Below are positions 50,668-59,343 of a DNA stretch of 64,000 nucleotides, in pieces. Source of the stretch: Acidimicrobiia bacterium. Its GTDB lineage: Bacteria > Actinomycetota > Acidimicrobiia > Acidimicrobiales > Poriferisodalaceae. The position numbers and the translations under genes are program-made. The stretch spans positions 1 through 64,000 of the forward strand of contig JAJEEO010000006.1 of the NCBI GenBank assembly GCA_022820925.1, given 5' to 3'. The first letter of the stretch is position 1. Each line of letters opens with the position of its first letter. Under the pieces are notes generated by a model. That model did not search any database and had not been told where the DNA came from. It saw nothing but the letters and a program-made list of their open reading frames with translations.

Positions 50668-52038
50668 TCAGCCGCTTCGCTGACGATCCCACTCGCGAAG
50701 CAGTTCACTGGCGCGCTCTGGGCTCAGCGGACCGAGCTCGATCTGCCGCTCCCGCAGCCAGCTCAAGGCCTCGCCGACACCGGCACCGGCCGTCCCGAGC
50801 AGTTCCATGACTCGGTGGCCGTCGACGGGGAGGCAACCGAGCGCCGGGCCTTCTTCGGCGCGCACTTCGGTCAGCCACGTCTCGAATGGCTCGATGAGGG
50901 GACGGCCCCACGCTCGCAAGGCGACGAGAGCGGCGTCGAGGCTCGCATCGTGATCGGTGACGAGACGGCGGGCGATGGGCCGCCACCCCGCGGGGTCAGC
51001 GATGTCTGGCCCCGGAGCGTCGGCGCTCGCGGCCTGCACCGCGTGGGCGGCTCGCAGGATGGACCGGGTCGCCTTGATCGTCGCGCCCTTGATGCGCAGA
51101 GTGGACAGGCAGCGTGCGGCTTCGGTGTCGTCGCCGCAGACGGATCCCAGCAGGATCGCCCAGCGGACGGCGACACGGTCGCCGACGTCGCCGACGCTGT
51201 CCAGCGCTGCTGCGGGGACCTCGGTATCCGAGGCTCGCCATGGGTGCACGAGATCGCCGAGCAGCCCAGTTTCGGCGAGAAAGGCGACACCTGCCGCGAC
51301 GCTGGGCAGCTCGAGCAGCTTGGTGAATTCGGTTGCGATGCGTTCGCGCGACACGATCGCCAGCCGCGGTCGCACGCTGCGAATGGCAGCGACAAGCTCG
51401 GGCCCGGCCGACAGGCTCAACTGCGAGCAGAACCGTGCCGCTCGCAGCATCCTCAGCGGGTCGTCGGAGAACAGTCCTTCTGGCTCCGAGGGCGTGCGAA
51501 GGACACCGTTCGTCAGATCCTCCATGCCTCCGAATGGATCGAGTACAGCCCAGCCCGGCATCTCGACGGCTATGGCATTGACGGTGAAGTCCCGCCGTCC
51601 CAAGTCGGTGGTGATGTCGGAAGAGAAGCGGACGTCCGGCTTGCGCGACTCGCGGTTGTAGGACTCGGCACGATGGGTGGTGATCTCCACCGTCGTGCTG
51701 CCTCGGCGCGCGCCCACGGTGCCGAAGTTCTTTCCCTGGTCCCAGATGGTGTCGGCCCAGCCGGCGAGGAGCTGGGCGATCCGATCTGGGACGGCGTCGG
51801 TTGTGATGTCGAGGTCGCCAGTCAGCCCGCGGCCCAGCAGCGCGTCACGCACGAGCCCGCCGACCAGAAAGAACCGGTGCCCCGCGCCGGCGAACGCCTC
51901 AGCGAGCGGCCCGATCCGCTCATTGAGCTCGCGCTGGTCGTCATCGCTGATCGTCGTACCGAGCCGGGAGGCTCGGGCAGGGGTCGATGGCGTTGGGTTC
52001 GACCCCGCTGAATTCGATCTCCCTGGGCTCGATCCCAC
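50668..52038 (-). CDS. cca: CCA tRNA nucleotidyltransferase
   Basis: 456 aa from GTG 52038, start uncertain because the N-terminal region is open to 52218 without a good ribosome site. The catalytic head has FFLVGGLVRDALLGRGLTGD and LDITTDAVPDRIAQLLAGW (the G-S/G-D-x-D pattern), then KPDVRFSSDITTDLGRRDFT, AIAVEMPGWAVLDPFGG and DDPLRMLRAARFCSQLSLS. It adds or repairs the CCA 3' end. tRNA-Ile here lacks an encoded CCA, so this enzyme is needed. Divergent from the PBP-like gene, 77 bases between starts. Confidence 0.93.
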   Translation of the reverse strand: MGSSPGRSNSAGSNPTPSTPARASRLGTTISDDDQRELNERIGPLAEAFAGAGHRFFLVGGLVRDALLGRGLTGDLDITTDAVPDRIAQLLAGWADTIWDQGKNFGTVGARRGSTTVEITTHRAESYNRESRKPDVRFSSDITTDLGRRDFTVNAIAVEMPGWAVLDPFGGMEDLTNGVLRTPSEPEGLFSDDPLRMLRAARFCSQLSLSAGPELVAAIRSVRPRLAIVSRERIATEFTKLLELPSVAAGVAFLAETGLLGDLVHPWRASDTEVPAAALDSVGDVGDRVAVRWAILLGSVCGDDTEAARCLSTLRIKGATIKATRSILRAAHAVQAASADAPGPDIADPAGWRPIARRLVTDHDASLDAALVALRAWGRPLIEPFETWLTEVRAEEGPALGCLPVDGHRVMELLGTAGAGVGEALSWLRERQIELGPLSPERASELLREWDRQRSG

Positions 52039-52115
52039 CCGTCCGAGAGTACAAATCAGAGTCGATCTCTTCGTCGTCCGTCCCCGTTCGTTGTACTCTG
52101 CGCGGCGCGAGCGAC

Positions 52116-53861
52116 ATGGACCGTCCATCCTCTGACGGCACAGCCGCCTTGCGGCGACCGCCGGCTTCCGGCACGCCCGGCGCGGCGACCCACGGCCCCG
52201 GCCGGTCGCGCACGGCACCTGCCGCTCACCGCACCGGCCGGCGCTGGGCTCGAGTCATGCTGTGGCTGGGCGCAGCAGTGCTGGTCGCCGTCGGCGTGGG
52301 GAGTCGAGCGCTGGACACCTTGGGGGCTCCGCCGGCCCACGTCGAGGTGGCCCCGAGCGTGCTGTACGACCGTCACGGCACAGCGCTCGCCGAGATCGGC
52401 CCCCCGGTCTCGCACGCTTCGTTGGGTCTCGAAGACGTGGCTCCTGCGCTCGTCGACGCCATTGTCGCGACGCTGGATCCGTTGTTTCTCGAAGGCGAAG
52501 GCGTCGATGCGTCCTCGTATGTCGACTCGGTGCGACGCTTGGGGACTGTTGCTGAGGGCGGGGGCATCGGTGACGGGATCATGCGCCGGTACCTCAACAC
52601 CGTCCACCTCTCCGATGGGAGCGTGATCACCGAAGCGCAGCTGCTGCTCGCGGAACTGCGGCTCGCCCGCGAGCTGAGCCGTCCGGAGATTCTCGAACGC
52701 TTCGCCAACGTCGTCTACCTGGGCCGTGGTGCATACGGTGTGCACGCCGCCGCAGCTGCGTGGTACGGGATGCCGGCGTCCGATCTCACAGTGCCGCAGG
52801 CGGCGTATCTCGCGTCGCTCATCGATGCACCGTGGGGCGTCGACGCGCCTCCGGCAGATGCAGACGATCCGAACCGGGCGGCGCGCCTGCGCCGGGACCA
52901 GGTGCTGGTGGCCATGTTCGAGAACGGCATGCTCACGGCTGACGAGCTGGCTCTCGGCCGAGCGACTGCGGTCACCGACGGGATCCGGCCGGCTGCCGAT
53001 GTGGGCATCGTCGCCGCGTCGGCTCGCACGGCTGCACCCGACGCAGCCTCGGGCGGGTTCATCAGGCTGCTGGTTGCCGACGCAGGCCTCGCGACCGCGG
53101 CAGCGAACGCGTACCTGCAGCTCGTCGAACGCTACGGAGTGCATCGCGTGGTCACCGGTGGCCTGCACGTCACGACGAGCATCGACTTGCCGGCCCAGCG
53201 GGCCGCCTTCGAGACGATCCAGAGCCAGCTCGGCGCCGCAACGGAGGCAGAGGCAGTCGTACTGGACCGCAGCGGCGATGTGCGTGTAATGCTGAGCCTC
53301 AACGCGAGCGTGGCCACGGAAGCGCAGCCTGTGGCCGGACTGCGCCGCCGACCGCTCGGTGATCTCGGCGGATCGGATCCCAGCACGCTCAGGTCGTTGT
53401 TCGGGCCGGTTCCTGCAGGCGGCAGCGCCGGCGCTGCGGGTGACGCGGTCGATGTGGCATCAGCGTTCGGAGTCATCGCTGCCGGCGGTGCCGAGCGGCC
53501 CTCGCGCATCGTGCTGGACGCCACAATCGCGCCGCATCGGACGCCCCGGGACCCCGATCTCGATCGCTGGCGCATGACCCCGCGGCCCGTGCTGGACGCC
53601 GATGCGGTCGCTCGGATGCGCACAGGCATGGACGAGCACTCGCTGGCATCAGGCGTGACTGCATGGGGCCGCGCCGGAGTCGTTCAGCAAACCGGTGATG
53701 CATGGTTTGCCGGCTGGACGTCTCACTACACGGCTGCCGTACGCGTCAACCTCGACGCTCCGGATTCGGCTGCTGCCGCAACGGCCGCTCGCGAGCTGTT
53801 CCTCGCAGTGTTGGAGCCCTTGCAGTACGCGCCGAGCTCGTCGGTCGTCTCGCCCCGGTGA
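52116..53861 (+). CDS. Degenerate class A penicillin-binding protein
   Basis: 581 aa from ATG 52116. A cytoplasmic Arg/Pro region, one membrane helix (47-63), then a GT51-like transglycosylase fold: region 117-131 is VATLDPLFLEGEGVD where active enzymes have AxEDxxFxxHxGxD, so the catalytic Glu is lost (L120). GGSTITQQ is EGGGIGDGIMRRYLN, while later GT51 segments (RPEILERFANVVYLGRGAYG, WYGMPASDLTVPQAAYLASL) remain. The transpeptidase half is shortened: after IDLPAQRAAFETI no SxxK is visible, and KTGT is QTGDAWFAGWTS. It should be a membrane pseudoenzyme with a scaffold or regulatory role in peptidoglycan synthesis. Divergent from cca. Confidence 0.8.
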   Translation: MDRPSSDGTAALRRPPASGTPGAATHGPGRSRTAPAAHRTGRRWARVMLWLGAAVLVAVGVGSRALDTLGAPPAHVEVAPSVLYDRHGTALAEIGPPVSHASLGLEDVAPALVDAIVATLDPLFLEGEGVDASSYVDSVRRLGTVAEGGGIGDGIMRRYLNTVHLSDGSVITEAQLLLAELRLARELSRPEILERFANVVYLGRGAYGVHAAAAAWYGMPASDLTVPQAAYLASLIDAPWGVDAPPADADDPNRAARLRRDQVLVAMFENGMLTADELALGRATAVTDGIRPAADVGIVAASARTAAPDAASGGFIRLLVADAGLATAAANAYLQLVERYGVHRVVTGGLHVTTSIDLPAQRAAFETIQSQLGAATEAEAVVLDRSGDVRVMLSLNASVATEAQPVAGLRRRPLGDLGGSDPSTLRSLFGPVPAGGSAGAAGDAVDVASAFGVIAAGGAERPSRIVLDATIAPHRTPRDPDLDRWRMTPRPVLDADAVARMRTGMDEHSLASGVTAWGRAGVVQQTGDAWFAGWTSHYTAAVRVNLDAPDSAAAATAARELFLAVLEPLQYAPSSSVVSPR

Positions 53862-54130
53862 GGGTGCCGGCACGTTCGCTGCGCCGTGGTCCGACCGAGC
53901 GGCGCCGGTTGCGGCCGGAAATCCAGGTGCGATCCGCCGTCCCTGGGCCTAGCGTTGCGGGAGCACCACGGGCGCTCTTGTGTCCGTAGCGCCTCAGGCG
54001 GCGATGGCTTATGCCAGTGACGTCTGTACGGGGCCTGCTCATTGGGGCCGGGCTCGCAGGCCGGTGCAGCAACACATACCTGCCCCGCAAGGGGCCCCGC
54101 TGCGGCGGGTCCACAGGAGGATGCCCCCAA
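53862..54130 (+). promoter_or_regulatory. rpsF leader with GNRA-capped hairpin
   Basis: 269 bases between the PBP-like gene and rpsF hold no gene. CCCC-GCAA-GGGG at 54083-54094 is a perfect hairpin with a GNRA loop, enclosed by a longer possible stem ACCTGCC (54078-54084) with GGCGGGT (54104-54110). AGGAGG at 54115-54120 follows. The position recalls the S6:S18-binding leader structure found before rpsF in many bacteria, but no exact match was checked. Confidence 0.4.
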
Positions 54131-54466
54131 TTGCGCGCGTATGAGCTGATGGTCATCTGTGACGGTGACCTGGAGAATTCCGAAGCCCGCACTGCCATGG
54201 ACGAGGTCCAGGGCCGGATCTCCGAGATCGGCGAGGTCGCCTCGTTCGATTTCTGGGGCCTGCGAGACTTCGCGTACGAGATAAACCACAAGACACGCGG
54301 CTACTACTCGGTGATCGAGCTGCGGGCCGAGCCCGGGGCGATGGACCCGGTAGAGCGATACCTGCGAATCGCGGACGGCGTCGTCCGCCACAAGCTCATC
54401 CGACTCCCTGACGACGAAGCGCAACGGCGCGGGCTGCTCGATGGGACGTCGGCAAACAGCCAATAA
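54131..54466 (+). CDS. rpsF: Ribosomal protein S6
   Basis: 111 aa from TTG 54131, ten bases after AGGAGG (54115-54120). RAYELMVICDGDLENSEART, ISEIGEVASFDFWGLRDFAY and EINHKTRGYYSVIELRAEPG are S6 blocks. A component of the small subunit that pairs with S18. First gene of rpsF-ssb-rpsR-rplI, all closely spaced. The longer frame from 54011 covers the leader and is not the gene. Confidence 0.94.
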   Translation: MRAYELMVICDGDLENSEARTAMDEVQGRISEIGEVASFDFWGLRDFAYEINHKTRGYYSVIELRAEPGAMDPVERYLRIADGVVRHKLIRLPDDEAQRRGLLDGTSANSQ

Positions 54467-54477
54467 GCGGAGGCGTC

Positions 54478-54945
54478 ATGGCTGACAACACCATCACCGT
54501 CGTGGGGAACCTGACCCGCGACCCCGAACTTCGATTTACCCAGACCGGCCGTGCCCGGGCGCTGCTGGGCATCGCCGTGAACCGGCGATGGATGAACCGC
54601 CAGACCAACGAATGGGACGAACAGGTCTCGTTCTTCAACATCGTCTGCTGGGCCGAGCTGGCCGAGAACGTCAGCGAATCGCTGGCGAAAGGCAATCGCG
54701 TCGTCGTCACGGGCCGGCTCGAGCAGCGGAGCTGGGAAACCCAGGAGGGCGAGCAGCGCAACGTCGTCGAGATCGTCGCCGACGAGATCGCACCATCGCT
54801 GCGCTGGGCAACTGCCGAGATCACACGGACCCCGCGGGGACCGGGGGCTGAGAGTGCCGGCTCCCGCGAGCGCCGCCCGTCCGGCTCCGGCTGGGACGGC
54901 GGGGACGCGCCCGCACAGCACGCTCCTGAGGAGGAACCCTTCTGA
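54478..54945 (+). CDS. ssb: Single-stranded DNA-binding protein
   Basis: 155 aa. The OB-fold has [60 protein letters not shown] and [18 protein letters not shown]. The Gly/Pro/Ser linker leads to the acidic tip PEEEPF for partner binding. It protects single-stranded DNA at the fork. Starts 11 bases after rpsF; its stop shares one base with the rpsR start (TGATG). Confidence 0.95.
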   Translation: MADNTITVVGNLTRDPELRFTQTGRARALLGIAVNRRWMNRQTNEWDEQVSFFNIVCWAELAENVSESLAKGNRVVVTGRLEQRSWETQEGEQRNVVEIVADEIAPSLRWATAEITRTPRGPGAESAGSRERRPSGSGWDGGDAPAQHAPEEEPF

Positions 54946-55391
54946 TGCCACCACGCAAGCGAACCGGTCGAGCACGGACGAAGGATCTGCGCAACCGCCC
55001 ACGCCGCCGCAAGGTCAGCCCGCTGACTACGGCGGGGGTGAGCTACGTCGACTACAAGGACGTCGAGTTGCTGCGGTCGTTCATTTCCGAACGAGCCAAG
55101 ATCCGGGCTCAACGGGTCTCGGGGAACAACCGACTGCAGCAGCGCGAGGTTGCGCGGGCCATCAAGACCGCCCGCGAGATGGCTCTGCTCGAATACGCGC
55201 GTCGGCCGATGACCCAGCGCCGCGGCGACAAGCGACGGGGACCGCGCCCCGGCGACGACCGCCGGCCGGGCCCCGAGCGCGCCGAAGCGCTCGGCGACGA
55301 CGAGCAGACCGACCTCGGGGACTCTTTCGGCGAGCAGCGTCACGACCCAACCAGCCCGGAGCCGGCTGCGGTCGCAGGGGAGCAGGCATGA
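54945..55391 (+). CDS. rpsR: Ribosomal protein S18 with C-terminal extension
   Basis: 148 aa. The first 80 residues are S18 ([67 protein letters not shown]). About 65 further residues are rich in Arg, Asp and Pro ([20 protein letters not shown] ... VAGEQA) and are not part of ordinary S18. The tail may be disordered and contact other ribosomal or cellular factors. Overlaps rplI by four bases. Confidence 0.93.
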   Translation: MPPRKRTGRARTKDLRNRPRRRKVSPLTTAGVSYVDYKDVELLRSFISERAKIRAQRVSGNNRLQQREVARAIKTAREMALLEYARRPMTQRRGDKRRGPRPGDDRRPGPERAEALGDDEQTDLGDSFGEQRHDPTSPEPAAVAGEQA

Positions 55392-55837
55392 AGATCGTGC
55401 TGCGCAGCGATGTGGACGGCGTTGGCACCGCAGGCTCAGTGGTCGATGTCGCCGACGGGTTCGCCCGCAATCACCTCATTCCTCGCGGGCTGGCCTTGCG
55501 CGCGACCGATGGCACCGTCACCCAGGCCACGGCGATGGCTCGGGCACGGGCGGCGCGTGACCTGCGCGAGCGCGAGACAGCCGAGGGCGTGGCGAGACAG
55601 CTGGTGGCCGAGGGCGTGACGATTGCCGCCCGTGCCGGATCTGGCACGCACCTGTACGGCTCGGTCACCACCAGCGAGATCGCCGCTGCCGTCACGGCGC
55701 GGACCGGCGTGGATGTCGATCGGCGGAAGCTGGCGCTGCCCGTGCCGATCCGTACCATCGGCTCTCACGAGGTCTCTGCACAGTTGCACCCCGAGGTGGC
55801 GTTCACCTTCAACGTCGAGGTCGTCGCACTGAGCTAG
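55388..55837 (+). CDS. rplI: Ribosomal protein L9
   Basis: 149 aa, normal length. [40 protein letters not shown] and the C-terminal [20 protein letters not shown] followed by [17 protein letters not shown] are L9. It binds 23S rRNA in the large subunit. ATG 55388 overlaps the rpsR stop. Followed by 204 bases with no gene before dnaB. Confidence 0.95.
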   Translation: MKIVLRSDVDGVGTAGSVVDVADGFARNHLIPRGLALRATDGTVTQATAMARARAARDLRERETAEGVARQLVAEGVTIAARAGSGTHLYGSVTTSEIAAAVTARTGVDVDRRKLALPVPIRTIGSHEVSAQLHPEVAFTFNVEVVALS

Positions 55838-56041
55838 GCCGGCACCGTGCGGCTGCCGGCACGGCGGCGTCACTGGTATTCCTGTCACACCCCTCTGGTG
55901 CGATGGCGCCATGGCCTTACCCCGCTGTGGTGCCTGTGGAAAAGCAGCCGCTTATGCACATGCGGCCGCGCTGATTTCCACCGGAATTCCCCGTGATGTG
56001 CCCAAGCGTTCCAGAGGGTCTGCACGGCAGGATCGCGGGCG

Positions 56042-57406
56042 ATGAGTCTCGCCGAGTTGCCGACGGATGTCGCGCGCCGAGTAGGCGGGCGATTGCCGCC
56101 GCAGAACATCGACGCAGAGGAGTCGGTGCTCGGGGCGATGCTGCTCTCGAGCGATGCCATCGGCGCTGCCGTCGAGCGGCTGGATGCCCAGCACTTCTAC
56201 GTGCCGGCCAACGGCCTGGTCTTCGATGCGATCGAGACGCTGTACATCTCTTCAGAACCGGTCGACTGCCTGACGGTCGCCGATCAGCTTGAACGCACGG
56301 GCAATCTGGCGGCGGCCGGCGGTTCCGAGCGCCTGCTGGCGCTCGAAGCAGCCACGCCGACGCTGGCCCACGTCGACCGGTACGCGCGCATCGTCGAGGA
56401 CAACGCCTTGCTGCGACGGCTGATCGCCGTTTCTGCGGAGATCTCCGAGCTGGCTTATGACCGTCCCTCCGATACTGCCGCCGCCATTGACCAGGCAGAG
56501 TCGCTGGTCTTCAGCGTGGCTGAACGCCGCATCGTCGACTCCACCGAATCGCTGCACGACCTGCTCGATCAGAGCCTCGACCGCCTCGAGGAGATGTATG
56601 AGCGCGGCGATGCGTTCTCGGGATTGGCGACCGGGTTCTCATCGCTCGACCGCATCCTGTCGGGGATCCAGCCGTCGTCGCTGGTGGTGGTCGGCGGTCG
56701 ACCTGCCATGGGCAAGACGGCGTTCGCCCTGACGATGGCCTCCAACGTGGCACTGGAATTGCAGGAGCCCGTGCTGCTGTTCTGCCTCGAGATGAACCAC
56801 GCCGAGCTGACCGGTCGTCTGCTGGCCTCCGACGCACGGGTCGACGCCACGCGGGTGCGGACCGGCCAGCTGCGAGCCGAGGAGTGGAACCGCATCACGC
56901 GCAGCGTGGGCCGTCTCGGCGATGCGCAGATGTGGATCGATGACAACCCCAACGTGACGGTCGCCGAGATCCGCGCCAAGGCCCGGCGTTTGCGCAGCCG
57001 CTTGGGCAGCTTGGGCCTCATCGTGGTCGACTACCTGCAGCTCATGAGCGGCCGCGCCACGGCTGAGAACCGTCAGGTGGAGATCGCCGAGATCTCTCGC
57101 GGCTTGAAGATCCTCGCTCGCGAGCTCGAGACGCCGATCGTGGCGCTGTCGCAGCTGAGCCGGAACCTCGAGTCCCGCGGCGACAAGCGTCCGATGCTCT
57201 CGGACCTGCGCGAGTCGGGTTCCATCGAGCAGGACGCCGATGTCGTGATGTTCATCTACCGCGATGAGGTGTATGACGAGGACACGACCGACCGCGGCAT
57301 GGCTGAGATCATCGTCTCCAAGCACCGCAATGGCCCCACCGGCACGGCGCGTGTGGCGTTCATGCCGCAGTACACGCTCTTCGCCGACATGGCGCACGAA
57401 ACGTGA
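56042..57406 (+). CDS. dnaB: Replicative DNA helicase DnaB
   Basis: 454 aa ring helicase that unwinds DNA at the fork. The N-terminal domain has PPQNIDAEESVLGAMLLSSD. The RecA-like ATPase has SLVVVGGRPAMGKTAFALTM (Walker A GRPAMGKT), LIVVDYLQLMSGRATAENRQ (Walker B) and ISRGLKILARELETPIVALS, with the linker LSDLRESGSIEQDADVVMFI. No intein is seen. Likely loaded by the DciA-like protein at 28373. Its stop overlaps the next gene (GTGA). Confidence 0.96.
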   Translation: MSLAELPTDVARRVGGRLPPQNIDAEESVLGAMLLSSDAIGAAVERLDAQHFYVPANGLVFDAIETLYISSEPVDCLTVADQLERTGNLAAAGGSERLLALEAATPTLAHVDRYARIVEDNALLRRLIAVSAEISELAYDRPSDTAAAIDQAESLVFSVAERRIVDSTESLHDLLDQSLDRLEEMYERGDAFSGLATGFSSLDRILSGIQPSSLVVVGGRPAMGKTAFALTMASNVALELQEPVLLFCLEMNHAELTGRLLASDARVDATRVRTGQLRAEEWNRITRSVGRLGDAQMWIDDNPNVTVAEIRAKARRLRSRLGSLGLIVVDYLQLMSGRATAENRQVEIAEISRGLKILARELETPIVALSQLSRNLESRGDKRPMLSDLRESGSIEQDADVVMFIYRDEVYDEDTTDRGMAEIIVSKHRNGPTGTARVAFMPQYTLFADMAHET

Positions 57407-57672
57407 GCGGGGTGCCCCCATGGCCCGATCCGGCGGATGCCTTGCTGCCTGCTACGGGTGCCACGCCGTTCCTCGGCGACGATCTCATCCCGTACCTGGT
57501 GCTGGCGCTGGGCGCGGCGTTGCTCGTCGGCAACGTGGCAGCGTTGGCGCGACCTCGGCGTGCCGGCCCCAACGACGAGATGGTGCGGGCGCCGGCGTGG
57601 CGTGCCGTGCCGCTCGCCCTCGTCGGGCTTGTGGCATCCATCTGGGCGCTCGCAACGCTCGTGGCCGGGTGA
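57403..57672 (+). CDS. Small two-helix membrane protein after dnaB
   Basis: 89 aa from GTG 57403, overlapping the dnaB stop. Two membrane helices (LIPYLVLALGAALLVGNVAA and VPLALVGLVASIWALATLVA) flank a charged loop RPRRAGPNDEMVRAPAW. The overlap with dnaB makes translational coupling likely. Family not recognised; no enzymatic motif. Its end is five bases from the tRNA-like element. Confidence 0.6.
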   Translation: MSGVPPWPDPADALLPATGATPFLGDDLIPYLVLALGAALLVGNVAALARPRRAGPNDEMVRAPAWRAVPLALVGLVASIWALATLVAG

Positions 57673-58060
57673 GGTGAGCGGGTGAGGGGAATCGAACCCC
57701 CGTTATCAGCACCCACAGCCGACGCTCGGATCACCGTTGCCTGCGTTGCGCGCTCTGCTAACCCGCATTCATGACTGGATTCCAGCATTCGTCGACAACT
57801 CGGCGAACCAGTTGCTCGGTGACGTGCAGCCGATCAGCGAGCGCCCTACCGAGCAAGCGGGTCGTCATGGAATCCGAGCCGACGCCGGAGATGAGTCCTT
57901 GAGTCCACCTTCACCTGTGGCTCGTGCCGAACGCCAATTGGGGAGTGTCCTCTCACACCGCTCCTAGGTGAGCTCAGTAAAATAGTTGATAACCTACTTT
58001 TAAACTAGTACAGTATATATTCAACTTGATATTACGCAGTCGGTTAGAAATGGAAATGCG
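57673..58060. other. Junction of core genome and defence island
   Basis: 388 bases without an established gene. Left: the tRNA-like 3' end (57677-57766). Middle: a 36-codon minus-strand frame at 57758-57868 (MTTRLLGRALADRLHVTEQL...), which looks helix-turn-helix-like but is too short to trust. Right: bases 57970-58040 are strikingly AT-rich (TTGATAACCTACTTTTAAAC, CAGTATATATTCAACTTGAT), unlike anything else in the window, and likely hold the promoter of the next gene. No integrase is seen. Confidence 0.55.
57677..57766 (-). tRNA. tRNA-like 3' end (possible degenerate class II tRNA or att remnant)
   Basis: The minus strand ends with a proper T-arm (GGGGG-TTCGATT-CCCCT) and acceptor strand CACCCGC plus T. 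Before it, TCGGC-TGTGGGT-GCTGA makes a class II variable arm. The first 40 bases (GCGGGTTAGCAGAGC...) pair GCGGGT with ACCCGC but give no normal D-arm or anticodon stem. No TCA anticodon for Sec. It is best read as the 3' half of a Ser/Leu-like tRNA left at an integration site, with an unrelated 5' half. An unusual intact tRNA is not excluded. Confidence 0.4.
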
Positions 58061-58912
58061 ATGAACGAGATTGAGGATACCGGGACGGAGTCGGCCCCTC
58101 ACGATGGCAGTGCCAAGAGGCCGCGCCGCAAGCGCGGCACGGGCTTCCCGGTCGTGTCCTTGTCAGAGGCAGCTCGGATCCTGAAGGAGGCGGGGAAGTA
58201 TGGCTTCGAGCACCCGGCGCCGGCGTTCGCCTCTTACATGGGGCACAGCACAACCAACAGTGGTTCGTTTAGACAGCGGCTGGCGGCGTTTCGGGACTGG
58301 GATCTGATCACCGGCCGCGGAGAGATGCTCACCATGACTGAAGTGGCGCGGCTGATCGCCATGCCGACAGATGCGACGGCTGAGAGGAGGGCGATGCAGA
58401 CGGCTTTCAACAACTGCGGTGTATTCGCCCGTCTCTACGAACAGAGCGCAAAGGGGCAGCCGCTCACCGCTGAGGGACTTGGTGGCCGGGCCGTCCATGA
58501 ATTGGGGGTTGCACCTTCGTCGTCTCCTAAGTTCATTGAGTCGTTCATCGAGAGCGCAATCGCCGCGGAGCTCGCCGAGTTGAGTGAAGACGGTGATGTC
58601 ATGCTCTGGGGCCCGGAGAACGGTGCCGCCGCCGAGTCAGCAGCAGCCGAAACGTCCGACCTGCAGCAGCCTTCGCCGGATGCTTCGCATACTCGTGGAT
58701 CTGCAACCGAACGGGCAACGGCAGTCCCGACGGTCCGACAGTCGTGGCCGATTGCCGGCGGAGAGATCTTGTTTGAGCTCCGCTCGGATCAGGCTCTGCC
58801 CGCAGCAGCGTTTGTAGCGATCGGCGAACTCGTCGCCAAGCTTGAGACCCTCGCCAGTTCTCTCGGACCTGAAGACGGCGCTGGGTTGTCCGAGGGTGAG
58901 ACCGAGTCCTGA
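58061..58912 (+). CDS. Winged-helix-like protein (DUF5343-like), first gene of the island
   Basis: 283 aa. After a basic start (KRPRRKRGTGFPVV) comes a helical domain (SLSEAARILKEAGKYGFEHP, MGHSTTNSGSFRQRLAAFRD, WDLITGRGEMLTMTEVARLI) with the order helix-helix-recognition helix-wing, resembling DUF5343-type wHTH proteins. A linker rich in Ala, Ser and Glu and a C-terminal helical part (VAIGELVAKLETLASSLG) follow. Probably DNA-binding; function unknown. Only two bases separate it from the RelE-like gene, so it may regulate or neutralise that toxin. Confidence 0.55.
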   Translation: MNEIEDTGTESAPHDGSAKRPRRKRGTGFPVVSLSEAARILKEAGKYGFEHPAPAFASYMGHSTTNSGSFRQRLAAFRDWDLITGRGEMLTMTEVARLIAMPTDATAERRAMQTAFNNCGVFARLYEQSAKGQPLTAEGLGGRAVHELGVAPSSSPKFIESFIESAIAAELAELSEDGDVMLWGPENGAAAESAAAETSDLQQPSPDASHTRGSATERATAVPTVRQSWPIAGGEILFELRSDQALPAAAFVAIGELVAKLETLASSLGPEDGAGLSEGETES

Positions 58913-58914
58913 TC

Positions 58915-59343
58915 ATGGCCACCGTGTCTCGTCCCGTTCCTTGGCTGATCCACTTCTTTCGGCGCGCCAAGGCTGCCGATGCGAACGAGGCCGTCCCGGT
59001 GCTCGAATTCTTCGAGACGCTCTCGGACAAGGTGGCTGCTGAGATTCACGCCGTTCTGGACGCCGTCGCCGAAGCTCCCCCACCCGCATTCGCTGGCGGG
59101 GGGAAGTGGGAGGCCATGCGTGGCGAAATGGCTGGCTTCTACGAAGTCCGTGTCCAGGGCGGCGGCTCGAATCATCGGCTGATCTGCCTGCTGGAGCGAG
59201 ACGCCGATGACCTCGGCGGCCCGTCAATTGTCTGCTTGGGAGGGCTGACAAAGCCGCGTCGTCAACCGGCGGATCCAAAGGACTACCGCCGCATCCGCCG
59301 GTACCGCGAGGAGTTCGAGCAGAATCGGACCGTTCTCAGCTAG
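58915..59343 (+). CDS. RelE/HigB-like toxin (Gp49 family)
   Basis: 142 aa. The ParE/RelE-fold pattern AEIHAVLDAVAEAPPP, GGGKWEAMRGEMAGFYEVRV, HRLICLLERD and GGLTKPRRQPADPKDYRRIR is that of Gp49/HigB-like toxins, which cut mRNA on ribosomes. The KPRRQP and C-terminal Arg/Lys cluster would hold RNA-binding residues. It is the second gene of the island transcript and overlaps the convergent XRE gene by eight bases (59336-59343), an unusual arrangement for a toxin and its partner. Confidence 0.72.
   Translation: MATVSRPVPWLIHFFRRAKAADANEAVPVLEFFETLSDKVAAEIHAVLDAVAEAPPPAFAGGGKWEAMRGEMAGFYEVRVQGGGSNHRLICLLERDADDLGGPSIVCLGGLTKPRRQPADPKDYRRIRRYREEFEQNRTVLS

Noticed and set aside
57677-57766. tRNA-Sec or tmRNA
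   Set aside because: No TCA anticodon and no extended D-stem for tRNA-Sec; no GG..TTCGAC 5' end or ALAA-type tag frame for tmRNA. Only the T-arm, variable arm and acceptor strand fit a tRNA.
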